DNA from: DASPWW01 sp035637595
GTDB lineage: Bacteria; Actinomycetota; Thermoleophilia; Solirubrobacterales; 70-9
Reading direction: 5' to 3'
Length of the DNA: 17,280 bases
Assembly: GCA_035637595.1 (NCBI GenBank)
Contig: DASPWW010000097.1
Span: 1-17,280, forward strand
Shown piece by piece: positions 5,943-13,452 of this stretch. Position 1 is the stretch's first letter, and every line of letters begins with the position of its first letter. Under the pieces are notes generated by a model. It saw nothing but the letters and a program-made list of their open reading frames with translations. It searched no databases and was not told where the DNA came from. A program made the translations under genes and the position numbers.

Positions 5943-5943
5943 T

Positions 5944-6624
5944 GTGTCATCGGTTTCGACGAGCAAGCGCGACGGGGCGCGGCGCCGGCTGAGCGCGGGC
6001 GAGCGCCGCGCCCGCATCCTCGACGCCGCCACGGAGGTCTTCGCCGAGCACGGCTACGCCGCCGCGTCGATGGGCGAGATCGCGGCACGAGCCGGAGTCG
6101 TCGCTTCGGTGCTGTACGACCACTTCGGCTCAAAGCGCGAGCTTCACATCGAGCTGCTCCAGCTTCACGGCGAGGAGCTGATCCGGCGCTCGATCGGCGA
6201 GGTGGAGGGCGATCCGGGCGCCGAGCTCCAGCGCGCCAGCCTCGAGGCCTACTTCCGCTTCGTCGAGGAGGACCCGTTCGTGTGGCGATTCCTGTTTCGG
6301 GATCCCCCGAACGACCCCGAGATCGCTGCGGCGTGGCGGCGCCTCCACGACCGCGCCACGGCGGGCATCGTCGACTTGATCAGGCTCGGGGCCCCGCACG
6401 CCGGGGCGCCGTTCGACCTGCCCGACGAGACCGCCACCTGGATGCTCGCCAAGGCCGCACAGTCGGCGACCAACGGGCTCGCGCAGTGGTGGTGGGAGCA
6501 TCGCGAGGTGCCGCGCCAGCAGGTGACCGAGCTGGCCATGGCGCTGCTCTGGGAGGGATTCGAAGGCCTTCTCGGTCGTGTCCCCGCCGCCGGTGGGAGC
6601 ATCGGCCGCGCGGGAATCGTCTAG
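5944..6624 (+). CDS. TetR family transcriptional regulator
   Basis: This 226-residue protein has the standard TetR N-terminal DNA-binding domain at about 20-70: RRARILDAATEVFAEHGYAA, then the helix-turn-helix MGEIAARAGVVASVLYDHFGSKRELHIELL. The C-terminal ligand domain (about 75-215) is all-helical with a Trp-rich stretch (QWWWEHRE). It begins at GTG 5944 with GAGG (5933-5936) upstream; this start site overlaps operator copy 2. The divergent membrane/CMD fusion gene is the likely target, and the inducing ligand is unknown but hydrophobic small molecules are usual for the family. It is followed by a signal-peptide gene in the same direction with a 69-base gap, probably a separate unit. Confidence 0.92.
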   Translation: MSSVSTSKRDGARRRLSAGERRARILDAATEVFAEHGYAAASMGEIAARAGVVASVLYDHFGSKRELHIELLQLHGEELIRRSIGEVEGDPGAELQRASLEAYFRFVEEDPFVWRFLFRDPPNDPEIAAAWRRLHDRATAGIVDLIRLGAPHAGAPFDLPDETATWMLAKAAQSATNGLAQWWWEHREVPRQQVTELAMALLWEGFEGLLGRVPAAGGSIGRAGIV

Positions 6625-6693
6625 CGTTGTGGTATCGCCAGGGAGAATCTGAAAGTCCTGCGATTCATATGGGGCGGCAGAGGCCGCGCCGTC

Positions 6694-7971
6694 GTGGCCG
6701 TGGCGGCCGTCGCGCTGCTGACCGCTGCGGCGCCCGCCCTGGGAGCCGACCGCTATGCCGCGCCAGGGGAGGTCGACACCTCTCCGTGCACCGAGCTGAA
6801 TCCCTGCAACATCCAGAGTGCCGTGGAGGACGCAACCGCGGTGGCGAGCAACGACGACGTGCTCATCCGCACGGGCACCTACAGCCTCACCGACCCGCTG
6901 CTCGTCGTGCCCGACACCAAGGTCCAGGGAGACCCGGGACAGCCGCGGCCGCGGATCACCTCGGCCCAGTCGATAACCGTCGGGGGAGACTTCGGCATCA
7001 ACGGCCAAACCCAGGTCAGCCACCTCAAGATTCAGAACACGCTAAGCGGCGGCACCGCGTTCGCGATCAGCGGTGGGATCGCCGAGGACATAATCGCCGA
7101 GGCGACCAGCGCGTGGGCGTGCCTCGCCGACACCGCAACGCTGCGTGACAGCACGTGCTGGTCGGCTGGGGCCGCGGGCATCGGCGTCAGTTCGTATAAC
7201 CAACCCGGCGTCGTCAACCTGCGCAACGTCACCGCGATCGCCGACGGAGTCAACTCCGTCGGCGTCGCCGCCGAGGTCTTCACGGACCCCGACCCCACGA
7301 TCGGGCAGGTGCTCATCGACGCCAGGGACGTGATCGCCGACGGGGAAACCGACGTGCGGGCGAGAACCGACTCCCAGTTCGGGAACAGCGCCGACGTGAC
7401 GCTCTCCTATTCCAACTACATCACCGAGAACGTGTCGGGGGCTGACGCCACCGTGACCCCGTCGACCGCCCCGACGAATCAGGAGGCGCTGCCCATCTTC
7501 GCCAATGCCGCGCTAGGCGACTTCCATGAGCTCGCCGGATCGCCGACGATCGACATGGGGGCCACCGACACCCTCACCGGAACGGCGGACATCGACGGCG
7601 AGCCGCGCGTGCAGGGGGCCGCTGTCGACATCGGCGCCGACGAGACGGCGAACCCGGCACCGCCGACCCCCGAACCTCAGCCTGGGCCCGCCGGGGGCGA
7701 TACCACGCCGCCGGAGACCACCATCACCAAGGGGCCGAAGGCGAAGTCCAAGTCGAGGTCGGCGACGTTCGAGTTCACCTCGAGCGAGCCGGGCTCGACC
7801 TTCCAGTGCAAGCGCGACTCCGCGAGCTTCGAGCCCTGCACTTCGCCCGAGACCTTCAAGGTCGGAAAGGGCAAGCACAGCTTCCAGGTCCGCGCCACGG
7901 ACGCCGCCGGCAACACCGACCCGACGCCGGCCTCCTCCGACTGGAAGGTCAAGCCGAAGAAGAAGAAATAG
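6694..7971 (+). CDS. Secreted parallel beta-helix protein with C-terminal Ig-like domain
   Basis: The 425-residue product is exported: MAVAAVALLTAAAPALG-ADRYA looks like a signal peptide cut near residue 18. The in-frame sequence upstream (6649-6693, reading LKVLRFIWGGRGRAVV) would supply the positive n-region that the GTG 6694 start lacks, so the true start may be a CTG at 6649 or 6658; I keep 6694 as the first common codon. Residues about 20-320 have the short repeated strands and Asn/Ser/Thr ladders of a right-handed beta-helix (NPCNIQSAVEDA, DVLIRTGTYSL, then a terminal GSPTIDMGATD / VQGAAVDIGADE pair, as in choice-of-anchor Q proteins). A Pro-rich linker leads to a TTPPETTITKGP Ig-like domain (about 337-418) and a Lys-rich tail. 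No membrane anchor or sorting signal is visible. Its substrate is unknown; a cell-surface or carbohydrate role is typical. Confidence 0.8.
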   Translation: MAVAAVALLTAAAPALGADRYAAPGEVDTSPCTELNPCNIQSAVEDATAVASNDDVLIRTGTYSLTDPLLVVPDTKVQGDPGQPRPRITSAQSITVGGDFGINGQTQVSHLKIQNTLSGGTAFAISGGIAEDIIAEATSAWACLADTATLRDSTCWSAGAAGIGVSSYNQPGVVNLRNVTAIADGVNSVGVAAEVFTDPDPTIGQVLIDARDVIADGETDVRARTDSQFGNSADVTLSYSNYITENVSGADATVTPSTAPTNQEALPIFANAALGDFHELAGSPTIDMGATDTLTGTADIDGEPRVQGAAVDIGADETANPAPPTPEPQPGPAGGDTTPPETTITKGPKAKSKSRSATFEFTSSEPGSTFQCKRDSASFEPCTSPETFKVGKGKHSFQVRATDAAGNTDPTPASSDWKVKPKKKK

Positions 7972-7973
7972 TC

Positions 7974-7993
7974 CCGGACTAGAAGTAGTCCGG
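7974..7993. terminator. Hairpin between convergent genes
   Basis: CCGGACTA (7974-7981), a GAAG loop and TAGTCCGG (7986-7993) make a perfect 8-bp stem between the beta-helix stop codon (7969-7971) and the cupredoxin stop codon (7995-7997). It lacks a T-run on either side, so it is a likely but weak bidirectional terminator or RNA 3'-end stabiliser. Confidence 0.55.
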
Positions 7994-7994
7994 C

Positions 7995-8360
7995 CTAGAC
8001 GTCCTTGACCACGACCTTGCCGTCCATGTCGGCGTGGATCGTGCAGTGATAGGAAAAGCTCCCGACGTCCTTGAACCTCTTGCTGGTCGTCTCGCCGGGG
8101 CCGATGACCTTGTTCTTCGCGCCCTTGAACTTGACCGTGTGGTCGTTGGAGCCGTCGTTGGTCCACTCGACCTTCTCCCCCTGCCCGATCTTGACCTTCG
8201 TCGGATCGAAGAAGTTGTCGCCGGCAGAGACGCCGTGCACCGCGGCCGATGACGCGAGCGCCGCCGCGACCAGCAGCGCCGAGACGGCCGCGACCAGCGC
8301 CATCAGCGACATCCGCGCCCGCCGAGATCTGAGCTTCGCTCCCAAACCGCACCAAACCAT
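7995..8360 (-). CDS. Exported plastocyanin/cupredoxin-like copper protein
   Basis: The 121-residue protein has a basic n-region (KLRSRRAR, 9-16), a hydrophobic helix (about 17-40) ending ASSAAVHG, and a single cupredoxin domain. The four type-1 copper ligands are present in the right order: H74 (NDHTVKF), C106, H109 and M112 (YHCTIHADMDG). It is therefore a small blue-copper electron carrier acting outside the membrane, either released or held by the uncleaved helix. I prefer ATG 8358-8360; an upstream GTG (8369) adds three residues, and an internal ATG at 8312 would lose the charged n-region. No redox partner gene is adjacent. It is convergent with the beta-helix gene and divergent from the TfoX-N gene, leaving only 38 bases for both promoters. 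Confidence 0.85.
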   Translation of the reverse strand: MVWCGLGAKLRSRRARMSLMALVAAVSALLVAAALASSAAVHGVSAGDNFFDPTKVKIGQGEKVEWTNDGSNDHTVKFKGAKNKVIGPGETTSKRFKDVGSFSYHCTIHADMDGKVVVKDV

Positions 8361-8386
8361 ACCCACCACCGCTCGGGCGCGGGCCG

Positions 8387-8399
8387 TACGATCCTCTCG
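8387..8399 (+). promoter_or_regulatory. -10 element for leaderless tfoX-like transcript
   Basis: TACGAT (8387-8392) matches the actinobacterial TANNNT -10 motif and lies six bases before the GTG at 8399, which has no ribosome-binding site. Transcription would start at or next to the G of the start codon, giving a leaderless mRNA. The -35 region is not recognisable. Confidence 0.6.
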
Positions 8400-8728
8400 T
8401 GGCCTACGACGCCGACCTCGCCGAGCGGGTGCGCGACGCGATCGCGCTTCGCGACGGTCTCAGCGAGCGTGAGATGTTCGGCGGAATCGGCTTCATGGTG
8501 GGCGGCAACATGGCCTGCGGCGTGCTCGGCGACGAGCTGATCGTGCGGCTCGCGCCAGCCGACGCCGAGCGCGCCCTGGCCGAGGAGCACACGCGGGTGT
8601 TCGACTACTCGGGGCGCCCCATGAAGGGCTGGATCTTCGTCGCGTCCGAGGGATTGGGCTCCGACGACCAGCTCGCCGAGTGGGTCGACGCCGGCGCCGA
8701 CTTCGCCGCCTCGCTGCCATCGAAGTGA
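8399..8728 (+). CDS. TfoX N-terminal domain protein
   Basis: The 109-residue protein is a stand-alone TfoX_N domain. Typical features are the N-terminal helix DLAERVRDAIA, the EREMFGGIGFMVGGNMACGV hairpin (about 24-43), LIVRLAPADAERALAE, and the late FDYSGRPMKGWIFV strand-turn. In gammaproteobacteria TfoX/Sxy activates competence genes together with CRP, but single-domain actinobacterial versions lack the C-terminal half and have no established role, so competence should not be inferred. The GTG at 8399 appears leaderless. The stop overlaps the start of the next gene (GTGA), which suggests translational coupling to the exonuclease. Confidence 0.85.
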   Translation: MAYDADLAERVRDAIALRDGLSEREMFGGIGFMVGGNMACGVLGDELIVRLAPADAERALAEEHTRVFDYSGRPMKGWIFVASEGLGSDDQLAEWVDAGADFAASLPSK

Positions 8729-9600
8729 GCCCCGCCGCGGCGCCGCTGCTTGCCGTCGACGCGCCCTCGCTGCTGTTTCGGGCCTTCTACGCGCTCCCCG
8801 ACTCGATCAAGGCACCGGACGGAGCGCCGGTCAACGCATTGCTGGGCACCACCAACCTGATCCTGCGCGAGGTCGAGCGCCACGAGCCGCGGGCGGTCGT
8901 CCTGTGCTTCGGCCCCGACGCCGCCGCCTACCGGGTCGAGCTCTATCCCGCCTATCACGCGGAGCGCCCCGAGCTCCCGGACGGCCTGGCGCCGCAATTC
9001 GCCGACAGCGCCGCGTTCTTCGGGGCCTTCGGCTGGACGGTCGCAAGCCACGACTCGCTCGAGGCCGACGACCTGCTGGGTTCGTACGCGCGCCGCGAGC
9101 TCGAGGCGGGCGGCCGCGCGCTGCTGATGACGGGCGACCGCGACATGTTCCAGTGCGCCGGCGACCGGGTCACGGTGCTCTACGTCCGCACCGGAGGCGC
9201 CAGGGGCGCCGAGGAGGTCGGGCCGGTCGAGGTCCGCGAGCGCTACGGCATCGGGCCCGAGCTCGTTCCCGACTTCATCGCCCTGCGCGGTGACCCCTCC
9301 GACGGGATCCCCGGCGCCAAGGGAGTCGGAGAGAAGACGGCGGCGGAGCTGCTACGCCGCCACGGCTCGCTCGAGGCGGTGCTCGACGCCGCGGTCCGCG
9401 AGCGTCGGCCGGCGCTTCGCAGTGCGCTGCTCGGCGGACGCGACGAGCTGCTGGCCTTCAAGGACATCGCGACGCTGCGCGACGCCGGCGTCGAGCGGCC
9501 CCCCGATCAGCCCACCGACCGGGTCGGGGCGGCCGCCGCCGCGCGCGAGCGCGGCATGAACCGGCTCGCCGAGCGCCTCGAGGGCGACGGCTCCGTCTAG
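8725..9600 (+). CDS. PolA-type 5'-3' exonuclease (FEN/PIN domain), stand-alone
   Basis: The 291-residue protein corresponds to the 5' nuclease domain of DNA polymerase I without the polymerase. Seen in order: LLAVDAPSLLFRAFYAL with D12, EADDLLGSYA with E113, D115 and D116, LLMTGDRDMFQ with D138 and D140, then the helix-3-turn-helix with RGDPSDGIPGAKGVGEKTA (D190, D193; 188-206). One normal metal-site position is changed: the usual F-D after the second strand reads F62-G63-P-D65, keeping the later Tyr-Arg. Activity is therefore likely but may be altered. It would cut 5' flaps or RNA primers in the cytoplasm. GTG 8725 overlaps the tfoX-like stop by four bases and gives the right N-terminus; the longer frame upstream is antiparallel noise. 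Its TAG shares CTAG with the fdh stop. Confidence 0.88.
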   Translation: MSPAAAPLLAVDAPSLLFRAFYALPDSIKAPDGAPVNALLGTTNLILREVERHEPRAVVLCFGPDAAAYRVELYPAYHAERPELPDGLAPQFADSAAFFGAFGWTVASHDSLEADDLLGSYARRELEAGGRALLMTGDRDMFQCAGDRVTVLYVRTGGARGAEEVGPVEVRERYGIGPELVPDFIALRGDPSDGIPGAKGVGEKTAAELLRRHGSLEAVLDAAVRERRPALRSALLGGRDELLAFKDIATLRDAGVERPPDQPTDRVGAAAAARERGMNRLAERLEGDGSV

Positions 9601-10799
9601 GAGCGCGAGTAGCGCACCGCCTCCTCCGAGCCGCCGGTGGCGTCGCCGGCGCTGTATGAATGCGCGCCGGCGCCCGCCAGCTTGCCTTCGTCGACGATCA
9701 GGTACTCGTCGCGGATCGGGCGCCCGTCGAGCCAGGACTCGAGAATCTCGCGGACGCCGGCGGCGTAGCGAGCCTGGGCGGAGAGGCTGGTGCCCGAGAC
9801 GTGCGGGGTCATGCCGTGATGCGGCATCGTCCGCCACGGATGGTCCCGGGGCGCGGGCTGGGGGAACCAGACGTCGCCGGCATAGCCGGCGAGCTGCCCG
9901 GACTCCAGCGCCCGCGCGACGGCTTCGCGGTCGCAGATCTTGCCGCGCGCCGTGTTGACGAGATAGGCGCCGCGCTTCATCCGCGCGATCATCTCGTCGT
10001 CGAACAGGTGCTCGGTCTCGGGGTGAAGCGGCGCGTTGATCGTCACCACGTCGCAGACGTCGACCATCGCCTCGGGTGAGTCGTGGTAGATCACCCCCAG
10101 CTCCTGCTCGACCTGCGGAACGAGCCGGTGACGGTCGGTGTAGTGCAGGCCGACGTCGAACGGCTTCAGGCGCCGCAGCACGGCCGAGCCGATCCGGCCC
10201 GCGCCCACCGTGCCGACCTGCATGCCCTCGACGTCATAGGAGCGCGAGACGCAGTCGGCGATGTTCCACCCGCCGTCGACCACCGTGCCATAGGACGGGA
10301 TGTAGTTGCGTACGAGAGCCAGGATCATCATCACGACGTGCTCCGAGACGCTGATGCTGTTGCAGTACGTCACCTCGGCGACGGTGATGCCGCGATCCAT
10401 CGCCGCCTGGAGGTCCACGTGGTCGGACCCGATCCCCGCCGTGATCGCCAGCTCGAGGCGCGGCGCCTTGGCGATCCGCTCCGCCGTCAGGTAGGCGGGC
10501 CAGAAGGGCTGGGAGATCACCACCTCCGCGTTGGGAAGCTCACGCTCGAAGTCGGAGTCGGGCCCGTCCTTGTCGGCGGTGACGATCAGACGATGTCCGC
10601 CCTGCTCGAGAAACCCGCGTAGCCCGAGCTCGCCGGAGACGCAGCCCAGCAGCTCGCCGGGCGTGAAGTCGATCGCCTGCGGAGTCGGTGCCGTCTGGCC
10701 GTCCGGGTAGCGGTCGATCGCGGGGATCGCGTCGCGCGGGTAGCTGGGCGGGTAGCCGTCGACGGGATCGTCGTAGAGCACGCAGAGAATCGTCGCCAT
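9597..10799 (-). CDS. fdh: NAD-dependent formate dehydrogenase (metal-free)
   Basis: The 400-residue protein is a D-2-hydroxyacid-dehydrogenase-fold formate dehydrogenase oxidising formate to CO2 with NAD+ (EC 1.17.1.9). Family blocks are nearly unbroken: LYDDPVDGYP (8-17), YPDGQTAPTP, SGELGLRGFLE, SQPFWPAYLT (96-105), TAGIGSDHVDL (120-130), NSISVSEHVVM and AGYAGDVWFPQPAPRDHPWR. Catalytic and binding residues expected from the Pseudomonas enzyme are present one position later: N147, R285, Q314 and H333. The nucleotide motif is GAGRIG (199-204) followed by D222, the acidic residue that selects NAD+ over NADP+. The ATG has GGAGG five bases upstream. It is the last gene of a minus-strand run behind a secreted beta-propeller and may supply NADH from C1 compounds; no formaldehyde-oxidation genes are in the window. 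Confidence 0.96.
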   Translation of the reverse strand: MATILCVLYDDPVDGYPPSYPRDAIPAIDRYPDGQTAPTPQAIDFTPGELLGCVSGELGLRGFLEQGGHRLIVTADKDGPDSDFERELPNAEVVISQPFWPAYLTAERIAKAPRLELAITAGIGSDHVDLQAAMDRGITVAEVTYCNSISVSEHVVMMILALVRNYIPSYGTVVDGGWNIADCVSRSYDVEGMQVGTVGAGRIGSAVLRRLKPFDVGLHYTDRHRLVPQVEQELGVIYHDSPEAMVDVCDVVTINAPLHPETEHLFDDEMIARMKRGAYLVNTARGKICDREAVARALESGQLAGYAGDVWFPQPAPRDHPWRTMPHHGMTPHVSGTSLSAQARYAAGVREILESWLDGRPIRDEYLIVDEGKLAGAGAHSYSAGDATGGSEEAVRYSRS

Positions 10800-10893
10800 G
10801 TGGGCCTCCGGAGGGTCGCTTGCGCGGCGAGCCTATGCGAGCACGGGGAATGTAGCGCTCGACGTGGGAGCGCCTGGAGGCGCAGGCTTCCGG

Positions 10894-12402
10894 CTAGCGA
10901 GGCCTTCGGACCCGGATCACCGCTTCGCCGTTCGCGAACCCCGATGCCTCGACGAAGGCGTGGATCCGGCCCCGGCGCTTGAAGCGCTTGGCCAGGGTCA
11001 CGAACCCGCGCTGCCCCGTGACGGCGTGCTTGTTTCCGATCCGCACGGTCGCCTGCGCGACCGGAGCCATGCCGGAGCCGCCACCCGCGAGCACCCCGGC
11101 GTCAGTGGCCGCCCGAACCTGGAAGCGCAGCCTGGTCCTCTCACCGCGCTCGACCCGGCGCGGACGCACCGAGAGCTGGAGCCGCGGAACGACCAGCGGC
11201 GCCATCCGCATCCGCTGGGGATGATCGCCGACGGGGATCCGGGCAACCTCCTTCGCCTGGTCGTACGAGATCACGGAGACGTCGTCGCTGTTGCTGTTGG
11301 CGACGAAGCAGTACTTGCCGTCCGAGCTCGAGGTGGCCCAGTAGGGCATGTCGCCCACCGGGATGATGCGGTCGACGCTCAGGTCGTCGCGCTCCAGGAT
11401 CGCCACGTAGTCGGAGACCGTGCCCGCGTCGCAGATCTTCGTGTAGTCCTCGTTCATGGCGAGCCCGTGATGCGCGGAGTCGAGCGGGTAGTCGGAGGGC
11501 TCCATCTGCTGCGCCTCCTCGCTCAGCGGCAACTCGACCGTCCGAATCACCCGCTCCTCCTGCAGGTCGTACTCGACGAAGCCGTGGAAGAACGAGAGCT
11601 GCACGTACATCGTCCGGTTGTCCGGCATTACGACGAAGGGCCGCACTCCGCGGTCGAACTCGATCACCTTGATGACGTCGTGGGTCCGCGCGTCGGCGAT
11701 CGTGAACCAGCGGTCGCCCTTCGCGGGATCGAGGATCTGATTGTCCGGCGTGATGACGCGGCCGATGCTGCCGTTGAAGATCAGGCTCCCGTCCTCGGAG
11801 TACTCGTTCTCGTGCGGGAAGTCGCCGGTCGGGAACTCGTCGATGATCGCTCCCGTGGACGTGTCGATGACATGGACGACCTTTGCCACCGTCGCCGAGA
11901 CGAGCAGCTCATGACCGTCGGGCGAGAGCGCCATGTGATCGGAGCGGTACAGCGACACCGGAGTCCGCCATACGACCTTGCCGGTCGTCACGTCGATCGC
12001 CACCACGTCGCCGAGGCTGGGCCTCGACACGTACACGGTGCTGCCATCCGGCGAGCCCCAGATGTCGTCGACGAGCTGGTCGTGGCCCTCGGCGGCGAAC
12101 TCGTTGTTGACCTGGCGGGCGGCTTGCTGCTCGGGGGACATCTGCGAGACCACCTGCTCGAAGTCGGGGGCGGACCCGAAGCGACCGACGCGCTCGAGGG
12201 TCTCGGGGTCGATCACGTCCACCGTCCCGTCCCAGTTGTTGCCCACCAGGAGCATGTCCCGGATCGCGGTCAGGTCATCGGCGCGGTCCGCCCGAGTCGC
12301 GGCGGGGGCCGAGCCGCCCGCGGCGGCGGCGGCGATCAGCGCGCTCGCCAGCGCCGCGGCGGCGATCGTCTTGACGAGCTGCTGCCTGAGCGGGGCTGAC
12401 AT
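10894..12402 (-). CDS. Secreted beta-propeller (YVTN/YncE-like) protein
   Basis: The 502-residue protein begins with a signal peptide (MSAPLRQQLVKTIAAAALAS, hydrophobic to about residue 35). Residues about 45-400 form repeated four-stranded blades of the YVTN type: GTVDVIDPETLERV, SPDGSTVYVSRPSLGDVVAID, SPDGHELLVSATVAKVVHVID, DRWFTIADARTHDVIKV, and SSSDGKYCFVANSNSDDVSVIS. A repeated HENEYSEDGSLIFNGSIG segment and a long insertion after blade one (QMSPEQQAARQVNNEF) are distinctive. The last 100 residues are a basic beta-sandwich-like domain. No enzymatic residues can be assigned; such propellers may bind ligands, carry heme-independent electron functions or act as lactonases. I start at ATG 12402 because it gives a normal signal peptide, although no ribosome-binding site is visible; upstream in-frame codons to 12483 look non-coding. 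The gene lies 94 bases upstream of fdh. Confidence 0.83.
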   Translation of the reverse strand: MSAPLRQQLVKTIAAAALASALIAAAAAGGSAPAATRADRADDLTAIRDMLLVGNNWDGTVDVIDPETLERVGRFGSAPDFEQVVSQMSPEQQAARQVNNEFAAEGHDQLVDDIWGSPDGSTVYVSRPSLGDVVAIDVTTGKVVWRTPVSLYRSDHMALSPDGHELLVSATVAKVVHVIDTSTGAIIDEFPTGDFPHENEYSEDGSLIFNGSIGRVITPDNQILDPAKGDRWFTIADARTHDVIKVIEFDRGVRPFVVMPDNRTMYVQLSFFHGFVEYDLQEERVIRTVELPLSEEAQQMEPSDYPLDSAHHGLAMNEDYTKICDAGTVSDYVAILERDDLSVDRIIPVGDMPYWATSSSDGKYCFVANSNSDDVSVISYDQAKEVARIPVGDHPQRMRMAPLVVPRLQLSVRPRRVERGERTRLRFQVRAATDAGVLAGGGSGMAPVAQATVRIGNKHAVTGQRGFVTLAKRFKRRGRIHAFVEASGFANGEAVIRVRRPR

Positions 12403-12507
12403 CGTGCGCTGCGCGGCGCCGGGTGGACGAGCGCGCCGCGTGGCTAAACGTACTTCGCCTCCGGCGCGCCGCGCAACCCGCAAGTCGCGCGCCGGCGGGC
12501 GGCCGCC

Positions 12508-12861
12508 TCAGCGCTCGGCGAGCTCCGGGATGTGGCGTTCGACGTGCGCGTCGATCGTCTGGCGAACCCAGCGCTGGGTGTCGGCGTCGGCCATCCGGTA
12601 GCGGCCCAGCAGCGTCTTCTGGTCGCTGATCGGCAGGCCCGCGATCTCCCAGCGGACGGCGAGGCGCTCGAAGAGCATCTCGGTTCGCCGCTTCCAGGCG
12701 TCGTCGATCGAGACGGCGCTGCCGGCCGGCGGCTCGGCGACCTTGCGGATCGTGCCGGGGGTCAGCGACTCGCGCAGCGTCAGGACGTTGCCCTCGGCGT
12801 CCGCGTAGTCGACGCTCGCCGCGGGCTGGCGGGCTCGACGTCGCTTGCTTCGCTTCGCCAT
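12508..12861 (-). CDS. Conserved-looking small hypothetical protein
   Basis: This 117-residue protein is not in a family I can name. It has a very basic N-terminus (MAKRSKRRRARQ), a short beta-like segment (YADAEGNVLTLRESLTPGTI), then a helical region with many aromatic and charged residues (DDAWKRRTEMLFERLAVRWEIAG, then LLGRYRMADADTQRWVRQTI). The composition is soluble, with no signal peptide or membrane helix. The C-terminal part, which ends DAHVERHIPELAER, is likely a helical bundle. It starts 43 bases after the MarR stop and is followed by the secreted propeller gene, so a shared transcript with marR is plausible. Codon use matches real genes here, and the reading is in the same direction as its neighbours. 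Function unknown. Confidence 0.7.
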   Translation of the reverse strand: MAKRSKRRRARQPAASVDYADAEGNVLTLRESLTPGTIRKVAEPPAGSAVSIDDAWKRRTEMLFERLAVRWEIAGLPISDQKTLLGRYRMADADTQRWVRQTIDAHVERHIPELAER

Positions 12862-12904
12862 GCGGGCGCCAGTCTGGCAGCGTCGCCGGGCCCGGCGCAG
12901 CGCT

Positions 12905-13327
12905 CTACTCGGGGCGCTCGTCCGCCGGCGCCAGCGCGCGGCGCAGGATGTCGCGCAGCGCCACCTGGTCTTTCTCGGGTAGATCGGCGATCGCCTGCGG
13001 CGGCTCGGTGATGCGGCGCTCGATCTCGCGGCGCACGCGATGGCCTTCCTCGGTCAGCACGATCAGCTTGACGCGCCGGTCGCGCTCCGCGGCGCGGCGC
13101 TCGACCAGCCCGCGCTCCTCGAGACGGTCGACGATGCCGGTCACGTTCGAGTTGTCGCAGGCGAGGAACTTCGCGAGCTCGCCCATCGGACGCGGCTCGT
13201 GCAGGGCCCGCAGAGCCATGCCCTGCTGCGGGGCGAGGTCGAACTCCTGACCGATCGCCATGAAACGAGGCTTCTCGGCCCAGTGGATGCGGTGCATCAG
13301 GATCCATGCCTCGGCGGCGGTGCTCAA
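12905..13327 (-). CDS. MarR family transcriptional regulator
   Basis: The 140-residue protein has the MarR winged helix-turn-helix fold: the first helix AWILMHRIHWAEK, the scaffold helix, LAPQQGMALRALHE, recognition region MGELAKFLACDNSNVTGIVDRLEERGLVERR (48-78), the wing DRRVKLIVLTEEG and a C-terminal dimerisation helix. I prefer the TTG at 13327, which has AAGGA six bases upstream; an ATG at 13369 (14 residues more) and a TTG at 13393 are possible but have no ribosome-binding site. It is divergent from the DrrA-type exporter operon and likely represses it, with the AT-rich gap between them as the site of control. Ligands of such regulators are usually phenolic or drug-like compounds. Confidence 0.9.
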   Translation of the reverse strand: MSTAAEAWILMHRIHWAEKPRFMAIGQEFDLAPQQGMALRALHEPRPMGELAKFLACDNSNVTGIVDRLEERGLVERRAAERDRRVKLIVLTEEGHRVRREIERRITEPPQAIADLPEKDQVALRDILRRALAPADERPE

Positions 13328-13386
13328 GGAGGTTCCTTCCCGGCTTTCTATGGGTGTCCGCGTGGCCATGATGTGGAAATCGTACT

Positions 13387-13452
13387 TGTGCAAAAAGACA
13401 TTTGCAAATCTTTATGTTTCATTGTACCTATAGTTGTGATATACCAAGCATC
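13387..13452. promoter_or_regulatory. AT-rich divergent control region with MarR-type palindromes
   Basis: About 68% of bases in 13381-13440 are A or T in an otherwise very GC-rich window. It holds the dyads TTGTGCAA (13387-13394) and a perfect 10-bp palindrome ATTTGCAAAT (13400-13409), both sharing TTG-CAA arms, which are candidate MarR sites. TATACC (13440-13445) is a candidate -10 whose predicted start point coincides with the ATG at 13453, so the exporter transcript may be leaderless; no ribosome-binding site precedes that ATG. An alternative -10, TATAGT, is at 13429-13434. Confidence 0.6.

Noticed and set aside
6130..7023. A 297-codon minus-strand frame opposite tetR and the beta-helix gene start
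   Set aside because: It is antisense to a clear TetR protein and has no recognisable domain or ribosome-binding site.
8399..8728. Assignment of the TfoX-N gene as a competence regulator
   Set aside because: The C-terminal TfoX domain is absent, and no competence or CRP-S site genes are nearby, so only the domain name is supported.
10798..12399. A 533-codon plus-strand frame opposite the beta-propeller gene
   Set aside because: It is low-complexity (many Val-Asp-His-Arg) and without any domain, whereas the minus strand has clear propeller blades and a signal peptide.
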